DNA from: Arcticibacter tournemirensis
GTDB lineage: Bacteria > Bacteroidota > Bacteroidia > Sphingobacteriales > Sphingobacteriaceae
Assembly: GCF_006716645.1 (NCBI RefSeq)
Contig: NZ_VFPL01000001.1
Span: 1,674,001 to 1,738,000 of the forward strand
Reading direction: 5' to 3'
Length of the DNA: 64,000 nt
Shown here one piece after another: positions 1 to 8,643 of the stretch (positions within the stretch are counted from its first letter, which is position 1; the number at the start of each line of letters is the position of its first letter). The notes beneath the pieces were generated by a model. It worked only from the letters and a program-made list of their open reading frames with translations. It was not told the origin of the DNA and made no database searches. The translations under genes were made by a program, and so were the position numbers.

Positions 1-696
1 AAGTACGTCTATGGAAGCAATATCGGCTGGGTTAATAGCTGCGTTGGTAGGATCTTCAATTGGAAAGCCATCAATAACATAAAGAGGTGAGTTGCTTTGC
101 GTAACCGAGTTTGCTCCGCGGATCACGATATCCACTCCAGCTCCTGGTTGGCCCTCATTAGATGAAACGCTAACTCCGGCTACCCGGCCCGCTAATGCAT
201 CCTCAAATGATGCGACCGGAGCTCTGTTCATATCCTCAATGTCAACTTTTCCGACAGATCCCGTGAGGTCCTTCCTGTTTACTGTCCCATATCCGATTAC
301 TACTACCTCATTCAGAGATTGAATATTCTCTCTTAATATCACGTCGATTACTCGTCTTGATCCAGCAACCTCTTCTAACGGATAAAAGCCGACGTAGCTG
401 AACACGAGAACACTTGATCCTGAAGGTACCTTTATTTGGTACTTCCCATTTATGTCAGTAGCAGATGAAATAGCTGTTCCTATTACCCTGATACTCACTC
501 CGGGTAATAGCTGATTTGCTTTATCTCTGACTACTCCACTAATTGTTATCTCCTGTTTAAAAATGGATATTGGAGATTCGCGTTTCAAGGATAATGAACT
601 TCCGTGTGAGAAAGTCGGTGTTACCCAAAGGACTAAAGAAAGGATTAACAAGCGTCGCAGACACGATTTGTTTAACAAACTCATTGGATTAATCAT
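1..696 (-). CDS. SusC/RagA-type TonB-dependent receptor, N-terminal part (cut by window edge)
   Basis: Reading the minus strand from the ATG at 696 gives 232 uninterrupted codons running off the left edge. The product starts with a hydrophobic export signal (about residues 13-30). A carboxypeptidase-like beta-sandwich domain follows (ITISGVVRDKANQLLPGVSI, about 51-120), then the TonB box/plug region with NEVVVIGYGTVNRKDLTGSV and the plug motif LAGRVAGVSV. This order is the standard SusC layout without an STN domain. Such proteins are outer-membrane channels that import glycans or peptides with a SusD partner. A second ATG at 684 is also possible. The LacI-type gene upstream on the same strand and operator-like palindromes in the gap suggest local control. 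The substrate cannot be told. Confidence 0.9.
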   Translation of the reverse strand, partial: MINPMSLLNKSCLRRLLILSLVLWVTPTFSHGSSLSLKRESPISIFKQEITISGVVRDKANQLLPGVSIRVIGTAISSATDINGKYQIKVPSGSSVLVFSYVGFYPLEEVAGSRRVIDVILRENIQSLNEVVVIGYGTVNRKDLTGSVGKVDIEDMNRAPVASFEDALAGRVAGVSVSSNEGQPGAGVDIVIRGANSVTQSNSPLYVIDGFPIEDPTNAAINPADIASIDVL

Positions 697-734
697 TTAA
701 TGCTAATTGTTGGCGTGATTTAAAGAAAGGCTCC

Positions 735-746
735 GGGTGCGTACCC
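735..746. promoter_or_regulatory. operator-like palindrome GGGTGCGTACCC
   Basis: A 12-bp near-palindrome centred on CG, 39 bases upstream of the susC start. It shares the CGTAC core with the sites at 845-856 and 2114-2125. LacI-family operators are typically palindromes with a central CpG; assignment to the neighbouring regulator is inference. Confidence 0.4.
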
Positions 747-844
747 GTTTTTAAAAATCTTTTCAAGAGGATTGTGAAAGAACTCATATTTAAATTTTAG
801 TGAAAATGATGCTATGAACGCGAATGGTTATTATTTCTTTCTAC

Positions 845-856
845 GGTTACGTACAC
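845..856. promoter_or_regulatory. operator-like palindrome GGTTACGTACAC
   Basis: The reverse complement GTGTACGTAACC matches the site upstream of the regulator gene (GTGTACGTAAAC at 2114-2125) at 11 of 12 positions. Its position in front of susC and the match in front of the regulator gene make it a good candidate LacI-family operator. Confidence 0.5.
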
Positions 857-1006
857 GAAAATAGATTATCCAATTTAAACATGCAAATAATAGTTAATAT
901 TTGTTAAAAAAAGATTTTATAAGCAGGATTTGGCGCTTTAGTGACTTGTGGATTTAATTTTGATCAAAATATATAGTTTTTATTAAATAAATTTAAGTAT
1001 AAAGCA

Positions 1007-2071
1007 TTAATTTCTATAAAATTGGTAATTTTCACATGTAATAATATCAATTGGCATATAATACGTGCGGTCTATGGAGGCGGAATGAACAAGATGGTTA
1101 TATAGAAACATAATACCCCTGTATCCCTGTTCCTGAGGTTTCTGACAGATCAGGAAGTCAATTTTTTGTCTTTTGAGGTAGTCGATATTTTCCTTTATAA
1201 AATCATAACCTATTAAAACGATATCCCTGATGCCTGATTCTTCCAAAAACCGGGAAACAACAGAAACTCTCGAATTGGTTACAAATATGAGTCTCACATC
1301 TTTTGCCTGAAGAGCAAGTGTCAACTCCTTTTTTACCGAAGGATAATCTGTCCGCCTGATATCAGCCTTGGCTATACTCATTGATTTGCCATTTTCGCTA
1401 AAATATGCGCGAAATCCTTCTTCCTTGCGCAACAGATGATGGTGGTTGTCCATCTCCTGTGAAATATTCACAATTAGAATTTTATCCTCGTTGTTTATTA
1501 AATAATTGGCAAGATGAGCCCCAAGATATCCGCTACGATAAAGATCGGGCCCTATGTAGGAAAGGCAATTTGTACCTGGAACATCTGAGTTTATAAATAT
1601 ATAGGGTATGTCCCTCTTCTGGCACGCTTCAACAAATTCTTTTGACTCTTCCACAAACATGGGAGCCAGGAGCACGCCATCGTAATAGTCCTTTAAGACA
1701 TTTCTGGCCTGCGCATGAAACGAGGCCTTATCATTCTGATCGAACAGAAATTTTTCAACTGTTATACCGTACGCCTTAATTTCCGCTTCAGCCTGAGAAA
1801 CTCCCGTCAGAGGAGCATCCCAGTAGTCGGTTTCGGACGAGACAGAAGGTATAAGTACAGCTATACGAAGCACTTTTTTTGAGGCAAGTCTTCTGGCCAT
1901 GATGTTTGGACGATAGTCTAGTTCCGCTATAATCGCATTTATCTTATCTTTTGTCTTCAAAGATACTCCTGTCCGATTATGCAATACACGGTCTACTGTA
2001 GCTATGGAAACATTTGCCCGGCGCGCTATCTCTTTTACACCGACCAGCTCCGTATCATTATTTTCTGTCAT
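1007..2071 (-). CDS. LacI/GalR-family transcriptional regulator
   Basis: 354 residues. The N-terminus carries a LacI-type helix-turn-helix (VKEIARRANVSIATVDRVLH, about residues 12-31) followed by the hinge region (YRPNIMARRLASKK). The rest is a periplasmic-binding-protein-like ligand domain containing LRIAVLIPS, GVLLAPMF and DIVLIGYDFI. The lone VDRVLHNRTGVS variant in place of the usual VSRALN is typical of Bacteroidota sugar regulators whose ligand domain resembles ribose-binding proteins. The gene lies directly upstream of the partial susC on the same strand, 310 bases apart, and probably controls it. The site at 2114-2125, 43 bases before its own start, suggests autoregulation. The ligand is unknown. 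Confidence 0.9.
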   Translation of the reverse strand: MTENNDTELVGVKEIARRANVSIATVDRVLHNRTGVSLKTKDKINAIIAELDYRPNIMARRLASKKVLRIAVLIPSVSSETDYWDAPLTGVSQAEAEIKAYGITVEKFLFDQNDKASFHAQARNVLKDYYDGVLLAPMFVEESKEFVEACQKRDIPYIFINSDVPGTNCLSYIGPDLYRSGYLGAHLANYLINNEDKILIVNISQEMDNHHHLLRKEEGFRAYFSENGKSMSIAKADIRRTDYPSVKKELTLALQAKDVRLIFVTNSRVSVVSRFLEESGIRDIVLIGYDFIKENIDYLKRQKIDFLICQKPQEQGYRGIMFLYNHLVHSASIDRTYYMPIDIITCENYQFYRN

Positions 2072-2113
2072 ATTCAGGAAATGGTAATAAATAATAAAAT
2101 ACGAAAATACAAT

Positions 2114-2125
2114 GTGTACGTAAAC
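2114..2125. promoter_or_regulatory. operator-like palindrome GTGTACGTAAAC upstream of regulator gene
   Basis: A 12-bp palindrome (GTnTAC-GTAnAC) located 43-54 bases before the start of the LacI-type gene. It matches the reverse complement of 845-856 at 11 of 12 positions. Probable autoregulatory operator; inferred from position and similarity only. Confidence 0.5.
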
Positions 2126-2227
2126 GAGAAGAAATAATCTTCAAATTTTGGATAAACAGATAAGTCTTTTTGACGGAGATCCGCTTCGTAGAGGATAAAA
2201 CCGTGTCTGCAGTAAGAAACTGGCCCG

Positions 2228-3064
2228 CTATTTTAAAAATTGACGGATAAGAGTTTCCGTTTTGAGCATGTGTTTTATTTCCGCATATGGAACGAGCAGT
2301 TCCGTTTTTCCATCTGCATAGGGCTTTATTTCGTATTCGTTGTACAAGAACATAATTCCCTGAGGTGTGAAAACGTAGTTATTTGCAAGGCTAAACCTGT
2401 TGTTTTCAAAGAAATATGCGTTCGGCTTTAAAGGCTGGCCAGGATTCAGTCCCTCATTCTTTTTGAATATACGTTCAGCAACTTTCACTAAACAGTCCTG
2501 GTAATTATCATTTATAACGTCGTCGATGAAAATCATCTTTTTGTTTCTGATGTCGTAATTAAAAAAGTGGGTAAATGAGGCGCCATGGGCTCCGCCGCTG
2601 TAAGTATATGCATCCAACTGTAGAGTGAGGAGGTTGCCGAGCTCCTCCATGACCTTGGTAGAACTGATTAACCCGTATTTCCGTCCCTGCGAGTAGGGCT
2701 CTTTTTTAAATTCCTCGTATTTATCCATAAACTCCTCAGTTTGCTTATCAAGAGAAGGCATTACTGATGGATCCGTTCTTTCGAACGGATAAATTGCAAG
2801 AAGCATCGTCCTGATGGAATCGTTTAAAACCGGGTGATTGTCAAAAACATGATATTTAATGTTGACGATTCTGCAGTTTTTTTCCCTGGAAGTATCACAT
2901 TCCGGATCGTCCTTCGTGATTGTTTTAAGAGTGTAGGTAACTGTGTCGAAGTCCAAACCCGGGCTTTTGCTGCTCTTTAGTTTATTCTGTGGTGTATTAT
3001 TGCAAGCGGAGAGTAACGCTAATACGATTGATAGCGGATATATAAGTGAATTAAAGATCTTCAT
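2228..3064 (-). CDS. DUF3298/RsiV-like lipoprotein
   Basis: 278 residues when started at the ATG at 3064. The frame stays open upstream into the end of ccsBA, but that extension has no signal and lies inside the ccsBA coding region. The start at 3064 gives a lipoprotein signal ending LLSAC (Cys21) and has an AAGAGA-like element before it. The middle and C-terminus show the DUF4163/DUF3298 pattern: a beta-rich domain with YTYSGGAHGASFTHFFNYDI and a closing ...YEIKPYADG...VPYAEIKHML. Relatives are the extracellular domain of the anti-sigma factor RsiV and the PdaC N-terminal region; the role of the stand-alone lipoprotein is not known. It follows ccsBA by 38 bases and may be co-transcribed with the nrf operon. 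Confidence 0.85.
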   Translation of the reverse strand: MKIFNSLIYPLSIVLALLSACNNTPQNKLKSSKSPGLDFDTVTYTLKTITKDDPECDTSREKNCRIVNIKYHVFDNHPVLNDSIRTMLLAIYPFERTDPSVMPSLDKQTEEFMDKYEEFKKEPYSQGRKYGLISSTKVMEELGNLLTLQLDAYTYSGGAHGASFTHFFNYDIRNKKMIFIDDVINDNYQDCLVKVAERIFKKNEGLNPGQPLKPNAYFFENNRFSLANNYVFTPQGIMFLYNEYEIKPYADGKTELLVPYAEIKHMLKTETLIRQFLK

Positions 3065-3102
3065 TGAGTCTCTTAACATCATCATGCTGTAAATGTTTAG
3101 TA

Positions 3103-6100
3103 TTATACTATCAACATTTTCTTTTCCTGCTCTTGCATCTTGCGGTATTTTAGCACAGATATAACCGAAATAAGAAGCAGGATGCCTACTGCCCAGTACA
3201 CCCAAACCGGTATGGGCACAGGATCTCCGGCAGCGTATGAATGAAGGCCCGAGAGGTAGTAGTTCACGCCAAACGATGTCATGACGATAGAAGAAAAAGC
3301 CCATAGACTGGCCAGGCTATAGGTAAGCATATTCTTCAGCGCCGGAATCAGACGGAGGTGCAATACAAAGGCATATACAATAACCGATATAAGCGCCCAC
3401 GTTTCTTTCGGATCCCATGCCCAGTATCTGCCCCAGCTTTCATTCGCCCATACGCCTCCAAGAAAAGTACCTATCGTTAGCAGGAATAAGCCGATGGTAG
3501 CCGACATTTCGCTTACAATAGTTAACTCCTGCATGCTTATCCACCAGTTTGGTTTAGGGGATGCGGGCTTAAAAATGAGCAAAAGCAGGCTAAGCAGCCC
3601 GAGTATAGCAGTCAACGCCAGGGGCGCATAAGAGCTTACAATGATAGCCACATGAATTTTGAGCCAGTATGAATGCAGTACGGGCATCAGGTTGGTGATT
3701 TCAGGATTTAGCCAGTCGAGGAAACTTACGAAAAGCAATGTGCCCGAAAACAGCAGTGCCAGCGGAACTGTAAACTTCGACTTTGCCGAAAAGATCAGGC
3801 CAAATAGCAGCACACCCCATGCAACAAAAACGAGCATTTCGAAGCCGTCGCTCCAGGGTGGATGCTTTGCGATATACCATCGCAAGCCAAGATGGAAGGT
3901 AAAGATCAGGAGTCCCAGCCAGCTCAACGCCTTTCCGGCAATCCAGCCCCATGTTATGAGCTTCGACTCTTTAAATAACATCAATATCACGAGGGCAAGC
4001 ATCAATATGCCTGTTAACCAGAAAGGGCCAAACAGTTTATTGCCGAGGCTTAATTTGTTGTAAAGGAGTTCGGCTTTAATGAGGCGCTCTTCCGGATATA
4101 CTTTTTTTCCTGCTTTCTGCTGAAAGAGGTGCATATAACTTAGCGCCTCATCGGCCTGTGTCCAGTTTCTTTCCTGCAAGCCCTTTTGCAAGCCCGAAAG
4201 ATACAGGGCAGTAATATTTTCAACAAAGCGAGCATCTTCTTCAGCAAATCCCTTTTGCGATTGCTGACTGGTAAACCAGGTATTGTTCGGGTCGTCTTTG
4301 TTCGGGAAGATACGCAGGAAGTCGCCGGTAAGAAGAGCATAGAATATATTAAACCGCTCATCTGTTTTAAGCAGTTCTTTATGCCCTTCGTTCCGCTCTG
4401 CCGGTTTAAGTTTGTTGGCCTCCTCTACCAGGTCCTGAAGCAGGTATTCGCCATCCTTATTAACAAAATCGCTGAAACTGATCCTTTCCGCCGGTTTTAT
4501 TCCAAGGGCCAGGAATGCCAGGTGAGATTTTTCTTTGTCGATCCGGATAAGTGGAAGCCTGCTTGATAACACCGGATCCATCTGCACTGCCAGCAGGAAT
4601 TGTTCAGGACTAAGTTTCGCACCACCGGAACTGTCGGGGAGGGCGATAGACGACTTGCCATTTAACTTGCGCAGAATTTCATTGGCAAGCGTATTGAGCG
4701 GCTTCATGCGCCCATCCAGGTCCTGGACGATAAGTTTTCCATATTCAGCCGCTTTTTCTGCAGGTACCAGGGGTAGTGTACCCGGCGACTGCGCGTTTGC
4801 GGATATGCACAAGAAGGTAAGGAGAGCAGTTAAGGCTGCGCCCGTTCTTTTTCGTATCGCTGTCAGTTTTTTATTCACGAGCCGGAAACGACTACCCTTG
4901 GTAAATAGTGTCAGAAACATACCAAGGCCGAGTAAGGTATATCCGAGGTAAGTGAGGTAGGTGCCGGGACGGTCACGGTTTACAGATAATACCGTACCTT
5001 TCTCGTCGGTGTCGTACGAGGACTGGTAAAAGCGGTATCCTTTGTAATCGAGTACATTATTCATAAATACCCGAAACCGGAAGTCATTTTCTGAATCCGT
5101 CACTCGTAGTTCGCTTGCATAACTCTCGGGACTCTGACTGCCGGGATAGCGCTCCAGCTGAAAATCTCTCAGATGAAGATTAAAGGGGAGTTTCTTAGCT
5201 TTAGGACCATAGGTCACCATATACTGTTTCCCTTTGTAAGTGAAGGGCTGCCATGAAGGATCAAGGCTGCTCATTCTGATATAGCTATCAACCAAGGGTT
5301 TTCCATGCTCGTCCGTTACTTTCAGCTTCACAACTTCTGGCAGATTCTTCGCCAGCTTTTCGTCTTTCTCTTGCCGGTATTTCAGCGTAGCCTTCTCATG
5401 AATCGCTTTTACAAGAAAAGCCACTCCTTCTGCCTGGTAGAGTGAGCGGAGCTTCAGGGGCTTGGTTTCTCCGGCGTGAAGTACGCCAATCTGCTGCGTT
5501 GCCATGTCCATCTGCTGCAGATGAACGGCCGAATGGATCATCCACGTTTTGCCCTGTTTAAATATCTTAACGGGATTCCGGCTGCCTTTTTGCGTTCCGA
5601 GTGAAAGTCCGCCCATCTGCAGTCCGTTGCCCTCTTTTATAACGTAATCTTGTCTTCCCTCTCCTGATGCCACTGCAAATTCCAGAAAAGTATCAGAGCC
5701 TGCCACGATCTCTTCTCTGGCGCCCGTTGTATACTCCTCAAAAATTACGGTAAATGTTTCATCGCCGAGGTTTGCCGAAGTAGCTTGAGGTTTGAAATTA
5801 TGGCTGATCAGTGTGACCGGCTTTTGAAACTGTTTTCCAGATCCTTTATCTATTTGTTTGAGCTGCAGATAGCGTGCGTTGGTGTAGAAAGTGTCTTCCT
5901 TTTGCCCCTCCCGGATATGAATGACGCCTTCTTCGCTGAAATACCTTGTCACACCAGCTCCTATGATGATGATGACAAATGCGATGTGAAATAAGCCGAT
6001 AGGCCACCTGTTTCTGTGAAAAAGTTTGTATTGCCTGATGTGGGCCAGGAAATTAACAGCGAGCCAGAGCAGAATGAACTCAAACCACCATGTCTCGTAT

Positions 6101-6228
6101 ACCAGTCCCCGGGCCACCGCTGTGCCATGGTCATTTTCGATAAAGGTGGCCACGGCCATAGCAGCGGCAAATGCAATAAGTAGTACAAGGGAAGTGCGGG
6201 TGGAAGTCAGGAATTTATAATATGTCAT
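3103..6228 (-). CDS. ccsBA: Fused cytochrome c maturation protein CcsBA (ResB-CcsA, System II)
   Basis: 1041 residues. The N-terminal part is ResB/CcsB-like, with membrane helices at about 12-30, 40-60 and 75-95, a large periplasmic domain, and another helix around 430. The C-terminal part is CcsA/CcmC-like with many helices and the tryptophan-rich haem-handling motif WGRYWAWDPKETWA (about 930-945). Conserved His residues sit in HLGLRWYIAKHPPWSDG and HSYWLKIHVAI. The protein carries haem across the membrane and attaches it to CxxCH motifs of exported apocytochromes. Fused CcsBA proteins of about 1000 residues are known in Bacteroidota and epsilonproteobacteria. It starts 6 bases after nrfA, so its clients are very likely the multihaem proteins NrfA and NrfH, including perhaps the CxxCK haem. 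Confidence 0.93.
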   Translation of the reverse strand: MTYYKFLTSTRTSLVLLIAFAAAMAVATFIENDHGTAVARGLVYETWWFEFILLWLAVNFLAHIRQYKLFHRNRWPIGLFHIAFVIIIIGAGVTRYFSEEGVIHIREGQKEDTFYTNARYLQLKQIDKGSGKQFQKPVTLISHNFKPQATSANLGDETFTVIFEEYTTGAREEIVAGSDTFLEFAVASGEGRQDYVIKEGNGLQMGGLSLGTQKGSRNPVKIFKQGKTWMIHSAVHLQQMDMATQQIGVLHAGETKPLKLRSLYQAEGVAFLVKAIHEKATLKYRQEKDEKLAKNLPEVVKLKVTDEHGKPLVDSYIRMSSLDPSWQPFTYKGKQYMVTYGPKAKKLPFNLHLRDFQLERYPGSQSPESYASELRVTDSENDFRFRVFMNNVLDYKGYRFYQSSYDTDEKGTVLSVNRDRPGTYLTYLGYTLLGLGMFLTLFTKGSRFRLVNKKLTAIRKRTGAALTALLTFLCISANAQSPGTLPLVPAEKAAEYGKLIVQDLDGRMKPLNTLANEILRKLNGKSSIALPDSSGGAKLSPEQFLLAVQMDPVLSSRLPLIRIDKEKSHLAFLALGIKPAERISFSDFVNKDGEYLLQDLVEEANKLKPAERNEGHKELLKTDERFNIFYALLTGDFLRIFPNKDDPNNTWFTSQQSQKGFAEEDARFVENITALYLSGLQKGLQERNWTQADEALSYMHLFQQKAGKKVYPEERLIKAELLYNKLSLGNKLFGPFWLTGILMLALVILMLFKESKLITWGWIAGKALSWLGLLIFTFHLGLRWYIAKHPPWSDGFEMLVFVAWGVLLFGLIFSAKSKFTVPLALLFSGTLLFVSFLDWLNPEITNLMPVLHSYWLKIHVAIIVSSYAPLALTAILGLLSLLLLIFKPASPKPNWWISMQELTIVSEMSATIGLFLLTIGTFLGGVWANESWGRYWAWDPKETWALISVIVYAFVLHLRLIPALKNMLTYSLASLWAFSSIVMTSFGVNYYLSGLHSYAAGDPVPIPVWVYWAVGILLLISVISVLKYRKMQEQEKKMLIV

Positions 6229-6234
6229 CCAGTA

Positions 6235-7722
6235 TTAGTTAAGCATATTTACTTTTTGCTTTGCTTCCCTGGCTTTTCCTTCTTTGAGCCATTTAGGTAC
6301 TACCTGTTCAAGGAAATTTGCTTTCTCCATTTTCTCTTTTTCGAGATCTACTCCTATATACGCCTGAAGGGCGGCTTTGCTGTTCAGGTCCGGCATTTTT
6401 ACAGGCTGGTTATAACCAAGGGATGCGAGAACCCTTGCCAGTTCAATCCTTGCTTCCTGAATGATAGCAGAACCAGAAGCGAGGATACGGCTTGATTCGA
6501 GCGGAGCGTGGAATCCGGCGCCGTGCGAAGCTGCTATGTAATCCCAGCGCCACTGCGCGTGTCTGATCCCTTTCAGGATCTTTGCCATCTGGGGTTCTTT
6601 AGCTCCCAGCTTCCAGGCTTTCTCTGCCTCGAGGTGTGCCATCGCTATATGACGTTGTAGTTGAGATATGCCTTGTTTTACTTTAGTTTGCCGTTCGTAA
6701 ACATCGCTTACCAGGTCGGATACTTTTTCCCTATGGCATACAAAGCAGGAGTTTTCGACGTTGGAGAGCGGCGAGCCTATGTGGTGGTCCGTAAATTTCT
6801 GTCCACCTTCTGTTCCATAAGGCATATGGCAGTCGGCACATGAAACCCCTCTTTTTGCATGTACGCCGAATGAGTAGATTTCGAAGTCGGGATGCTGAGC
6901 TTTGAGCATTTTCGCTTTACTCAAAGGGTGTACCCAGTCGGCAAATTCAATCTTGTCGTAATAAGCTTCCATCGCTTCAACGGTATGGCCATCTTTCCAT
7001 GGAAAAGTGACATACTGGGCTTTTTCTTTACCTGGCTTGTGCTTATCGAAATAATATTCCACATGACACTGCGCACAAACAAGCGAGCGCATTTCCTGGT
7101 GTGAGGCTTTATTGATATCGCGTCCCATAGCCTGAAAAGCTTCTACTAATGCAGGTCGGGTGATCGTTAAATTCATCGTTTTTGGGTCGTGGCAATCAGC
7201 ACAACCAATCGGATTAATGATCTGGCTGCCGAAATCTGACAATTTCTTGCTGTAAAACTCTGTTACGCCGAGTTCCTTCATCAGCCGGGGAACATCCGGG
7301 CTTTTGCATGTCCAGCAGGTGCTTGGCATTGCCCCGGAACCCGGCTCTTTAGGAGCCCCGATCCTCACCGAAGCGAGCACATCCCTTACCGCGTGATTAT
7401 GCCCCCGGGGCTGGTTGTATCCTTTGCTGAAGGCATAGCCAGCCCATAGAATGATCGTCTCGGGATTTTCCTCTAAAGCATCACGAAATCCGCTGGTGTT
7501 GTATTTGCTTTTAAACGTAGTATCCTGAGTTTTCTGGTACGACTGATACTGCCGGGGATAGTTTAATCCCCAAAGTGAATCACGCGGCTCTATGCCTTTA
7601 ATCTCAACCCGGGGGTGATAAGCAAATCTTGCCTCTGTCTTCCTGTCCATAACAGAATAAACAAGCATGGACAGTAAAAACACTATTAACACGGTCGCGA
7701 TAAAAAGGATCCAGTTTCTCAT
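6235..7722 (-). CDS. nrfA: Ammonia-forming cytochrome c nitrite reductase, catalytic subunit
   Basis: 495 residues, the usual NrfA length. An N-terminal hydrophobic segment (about 4-24) acts as export signal or anchor. Five haem-binding motifs are visible: the catalytic CWTCK (136-140) with Lys as proximal ligand, and CADCH (174-178), CAQCH (216-220), CADCH (295-299) and CFVCH (326-330). Active-site elements follow: Tyr in VEYYF after the third motif and His in TDHHIGSP (about 311-318). It reduces nitrite to ammonium with six electrons in the periplasm. nrfH lies 7 bases upstream and ccsBA 6 bases downstream, a compact operon. Confidence 0.97.
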   Translation of the reverse strand: MRNWILFIATVLIVFLLSMLVYSVMDRKTEARFAYHPRVEIKGIEPRDSLWGLNYPRQYQSYQKTQDTTFKSKYNTSGFRDALEENPETIILWAGYAFSKGYNQPRGHNHAVRDVLASVRIGAPKEPGSGAMPSTCWTCKSPDVPRLMKELGVTEFYSKKLSDFGSQIINPIGCADCHDPKTMNLTITRPALVEAFQAMGRDINKASHQEMRSLVCAQCHVEYYFDKHKPGKEKAQYVTFPWKDGHTVEAMEAYYDKIEFADWVHPLSKAKMLKAQHPDFEIYSFGVHAKRGVSCADCHMPYGTEGGQKFTDHHIGSPLSNVENSCFVCHREKVSDLVSDVYERQTKVKQGISQLQRHIAMAHLEAEKAWKLGAKEPQMAKILKGIRHAQWRWDYIAASHGAGFHAPLESSRILASGSAIIQEARIELARVLASLGYNQPVKMPDLNSKAALQAYIGVDLEKEKMEKANFLEQVVPKWLKEGKAREAKQKVNMLN

Positions 7723-7729
7723 CTTTAAA

Positions 7730-8374
7730 TTATTTGGATTGTGCTGTTTTCTGTTCGTTCATCGATTCTTTGAGCCAGTCAGGTACTATCTTCGTTTCGG
7801 GAGTTGTATAGGCACGGATGGGTTCTATTTGAAAACCGACAGACGAGAGACTTTTTACTCTTCCGTGAGGTACCTCCCTGTGGCATTCCCAGCAGGTCCG
7901 GTCTGTCCTTTTTTCATAATGGTCTTCCACAAAGCCAGCCATCTTTGCGTCTGTAACCTGGTCCTGATGACAGCGGATGCAATTATCCTGTATGACCTCC
8001 ACAGAAGCTCCTTTCGCTTTTATGACCTGTGGTTCTGCGCGAAGTGTGAAAATGGAAGCATGATACAGTCCATCTTTCGCCTTAAAGTAATATTTATTAA
8101 AAACGTTGTTATGAGGCACATGACAATCGTTGCAATGTGCAACCTCGCGGTGCGAACTATGATTCCAGGTGATATATTGAGGCGTCATCAAATGGCAGTT
8201 TACACAAGCTTGCGGATCGTCTGACAGATAGGAAGCAGCATTACTAAGCCTTATGATATATAGTCCCAAACCCACAAAAGAAGCAACTGCCATTATAGCG
8301 GCCGGCCGCCATTTTCTGGGTGGTATTAAGCTGTATTTGAAAAGAAAACGTTTGAATTTACGAAATCTAGCCAT
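7730..8374 (-). CDS. nrfH: Tetrahaem cytochrome c quinol dehydrogenase NrfH
   Basis: 214 residues with one N-terminal membrane helix (about 24-43) and four CxxCH motifs: CVNCH (57-61), CNDCH (81-85), CIRCH (132-136) and CWECH (161-165). Met63 directly after the first motif fits the CxxCHxM arrangement of NrfH, where this Met ligates haem 1. The protein takes electrons from menaquinol and passes them to NrfA in a membrane complex. It is the first gene of nrfH-nrfA-ccsBA. A C-terminal tail of about 45 residues after the last haem motif is longer than a minimal NrfH. Confidence 0.95.
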   Translation of the reverse strand: MARFRKFKRFLFKYSLIPPRKWRPAAIMAVASFVGLGLYIIRLSNAASYLSDDPQACVNCHLMTPQYITWNHSSHREVAHCNDCHVPHNNVFNKYYFKAKDGLYHASIFTLRAEPQVIKAKGASVEVIQDNCIRCHQDQVTDAKMAGFVEDHYEKRTDRTCWECHREVPHGRVKSLSSVGFQIEPIRAYTTPETKIVPDWLKESMNEQKTAQSK

Positions 8375-8584
8375 TGGTTAGCTCTTTTAATGTGCCCCTT
8401 CTCAACCATTCCCCCTTCGAATGATGTCTAAGATACTCAAAATACTTCTTTAATAACATATAGTAAAGAAGATGGTTTTAGAGAATAGTGCAATAAGGCA
8501 CAATAGTCCCTGGAGGTTCATAGGTTACCTGAATTAAGGTTTGAGGCCGTGCTTTTGTATTATCGCAGGGTGTAAGGTGTCGGG

Positions 8585-8616
8585 CCTTTAAAGATTCCGT
8601 ATAGGAACTTTAAAGG
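8585..8616. repeat. 13-bp-stem inverted repeat between cold-shock gene and nrfH
   Basis: Arms CCTTTAAAG (8585-8593) and CTTTAAAGG (8608-8616) continue inward as TTCC (8595-8598) and GGAA (8604-8607), with one bulged A and a 5-nt loop. No T-run follows on either strand, so it is not a classical terminator. It may end the upstream cold-shock gene transcript or be a regulatory element in front of nrfH. Confidence 0.55.
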
Positions 8617-8643
8617 AATAACAACCAGAGGTATATTAACAAG

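Larger units (their letters stand above)
697..1006. other. 310-bp intergenic region between LacI-type regulator and susC
   Basis: No credible gene is seen here. The stretch is AT-rich near 860-1006 and holds two operator-like palindromes (735-746 and 845-856) that lie 39-50 and 149-160 bases upstream of the susC start codon, so it probably serves as the susC promoter region. Confidence 0.6.

Noticed and set aside
3065-3304. N-terminal extension of the DUF3298 lipoprotein
   Set aside because: It overlaps the end of ccsBA, is not signal-like, and a clear lipoprotein start exists at 3064.
7667-8224. 185-codon open frame on the plus strand
   Set aside because: Antisense to nrfH and the start of nrfA; Cys and Phe-rich shadow of haem motifs.
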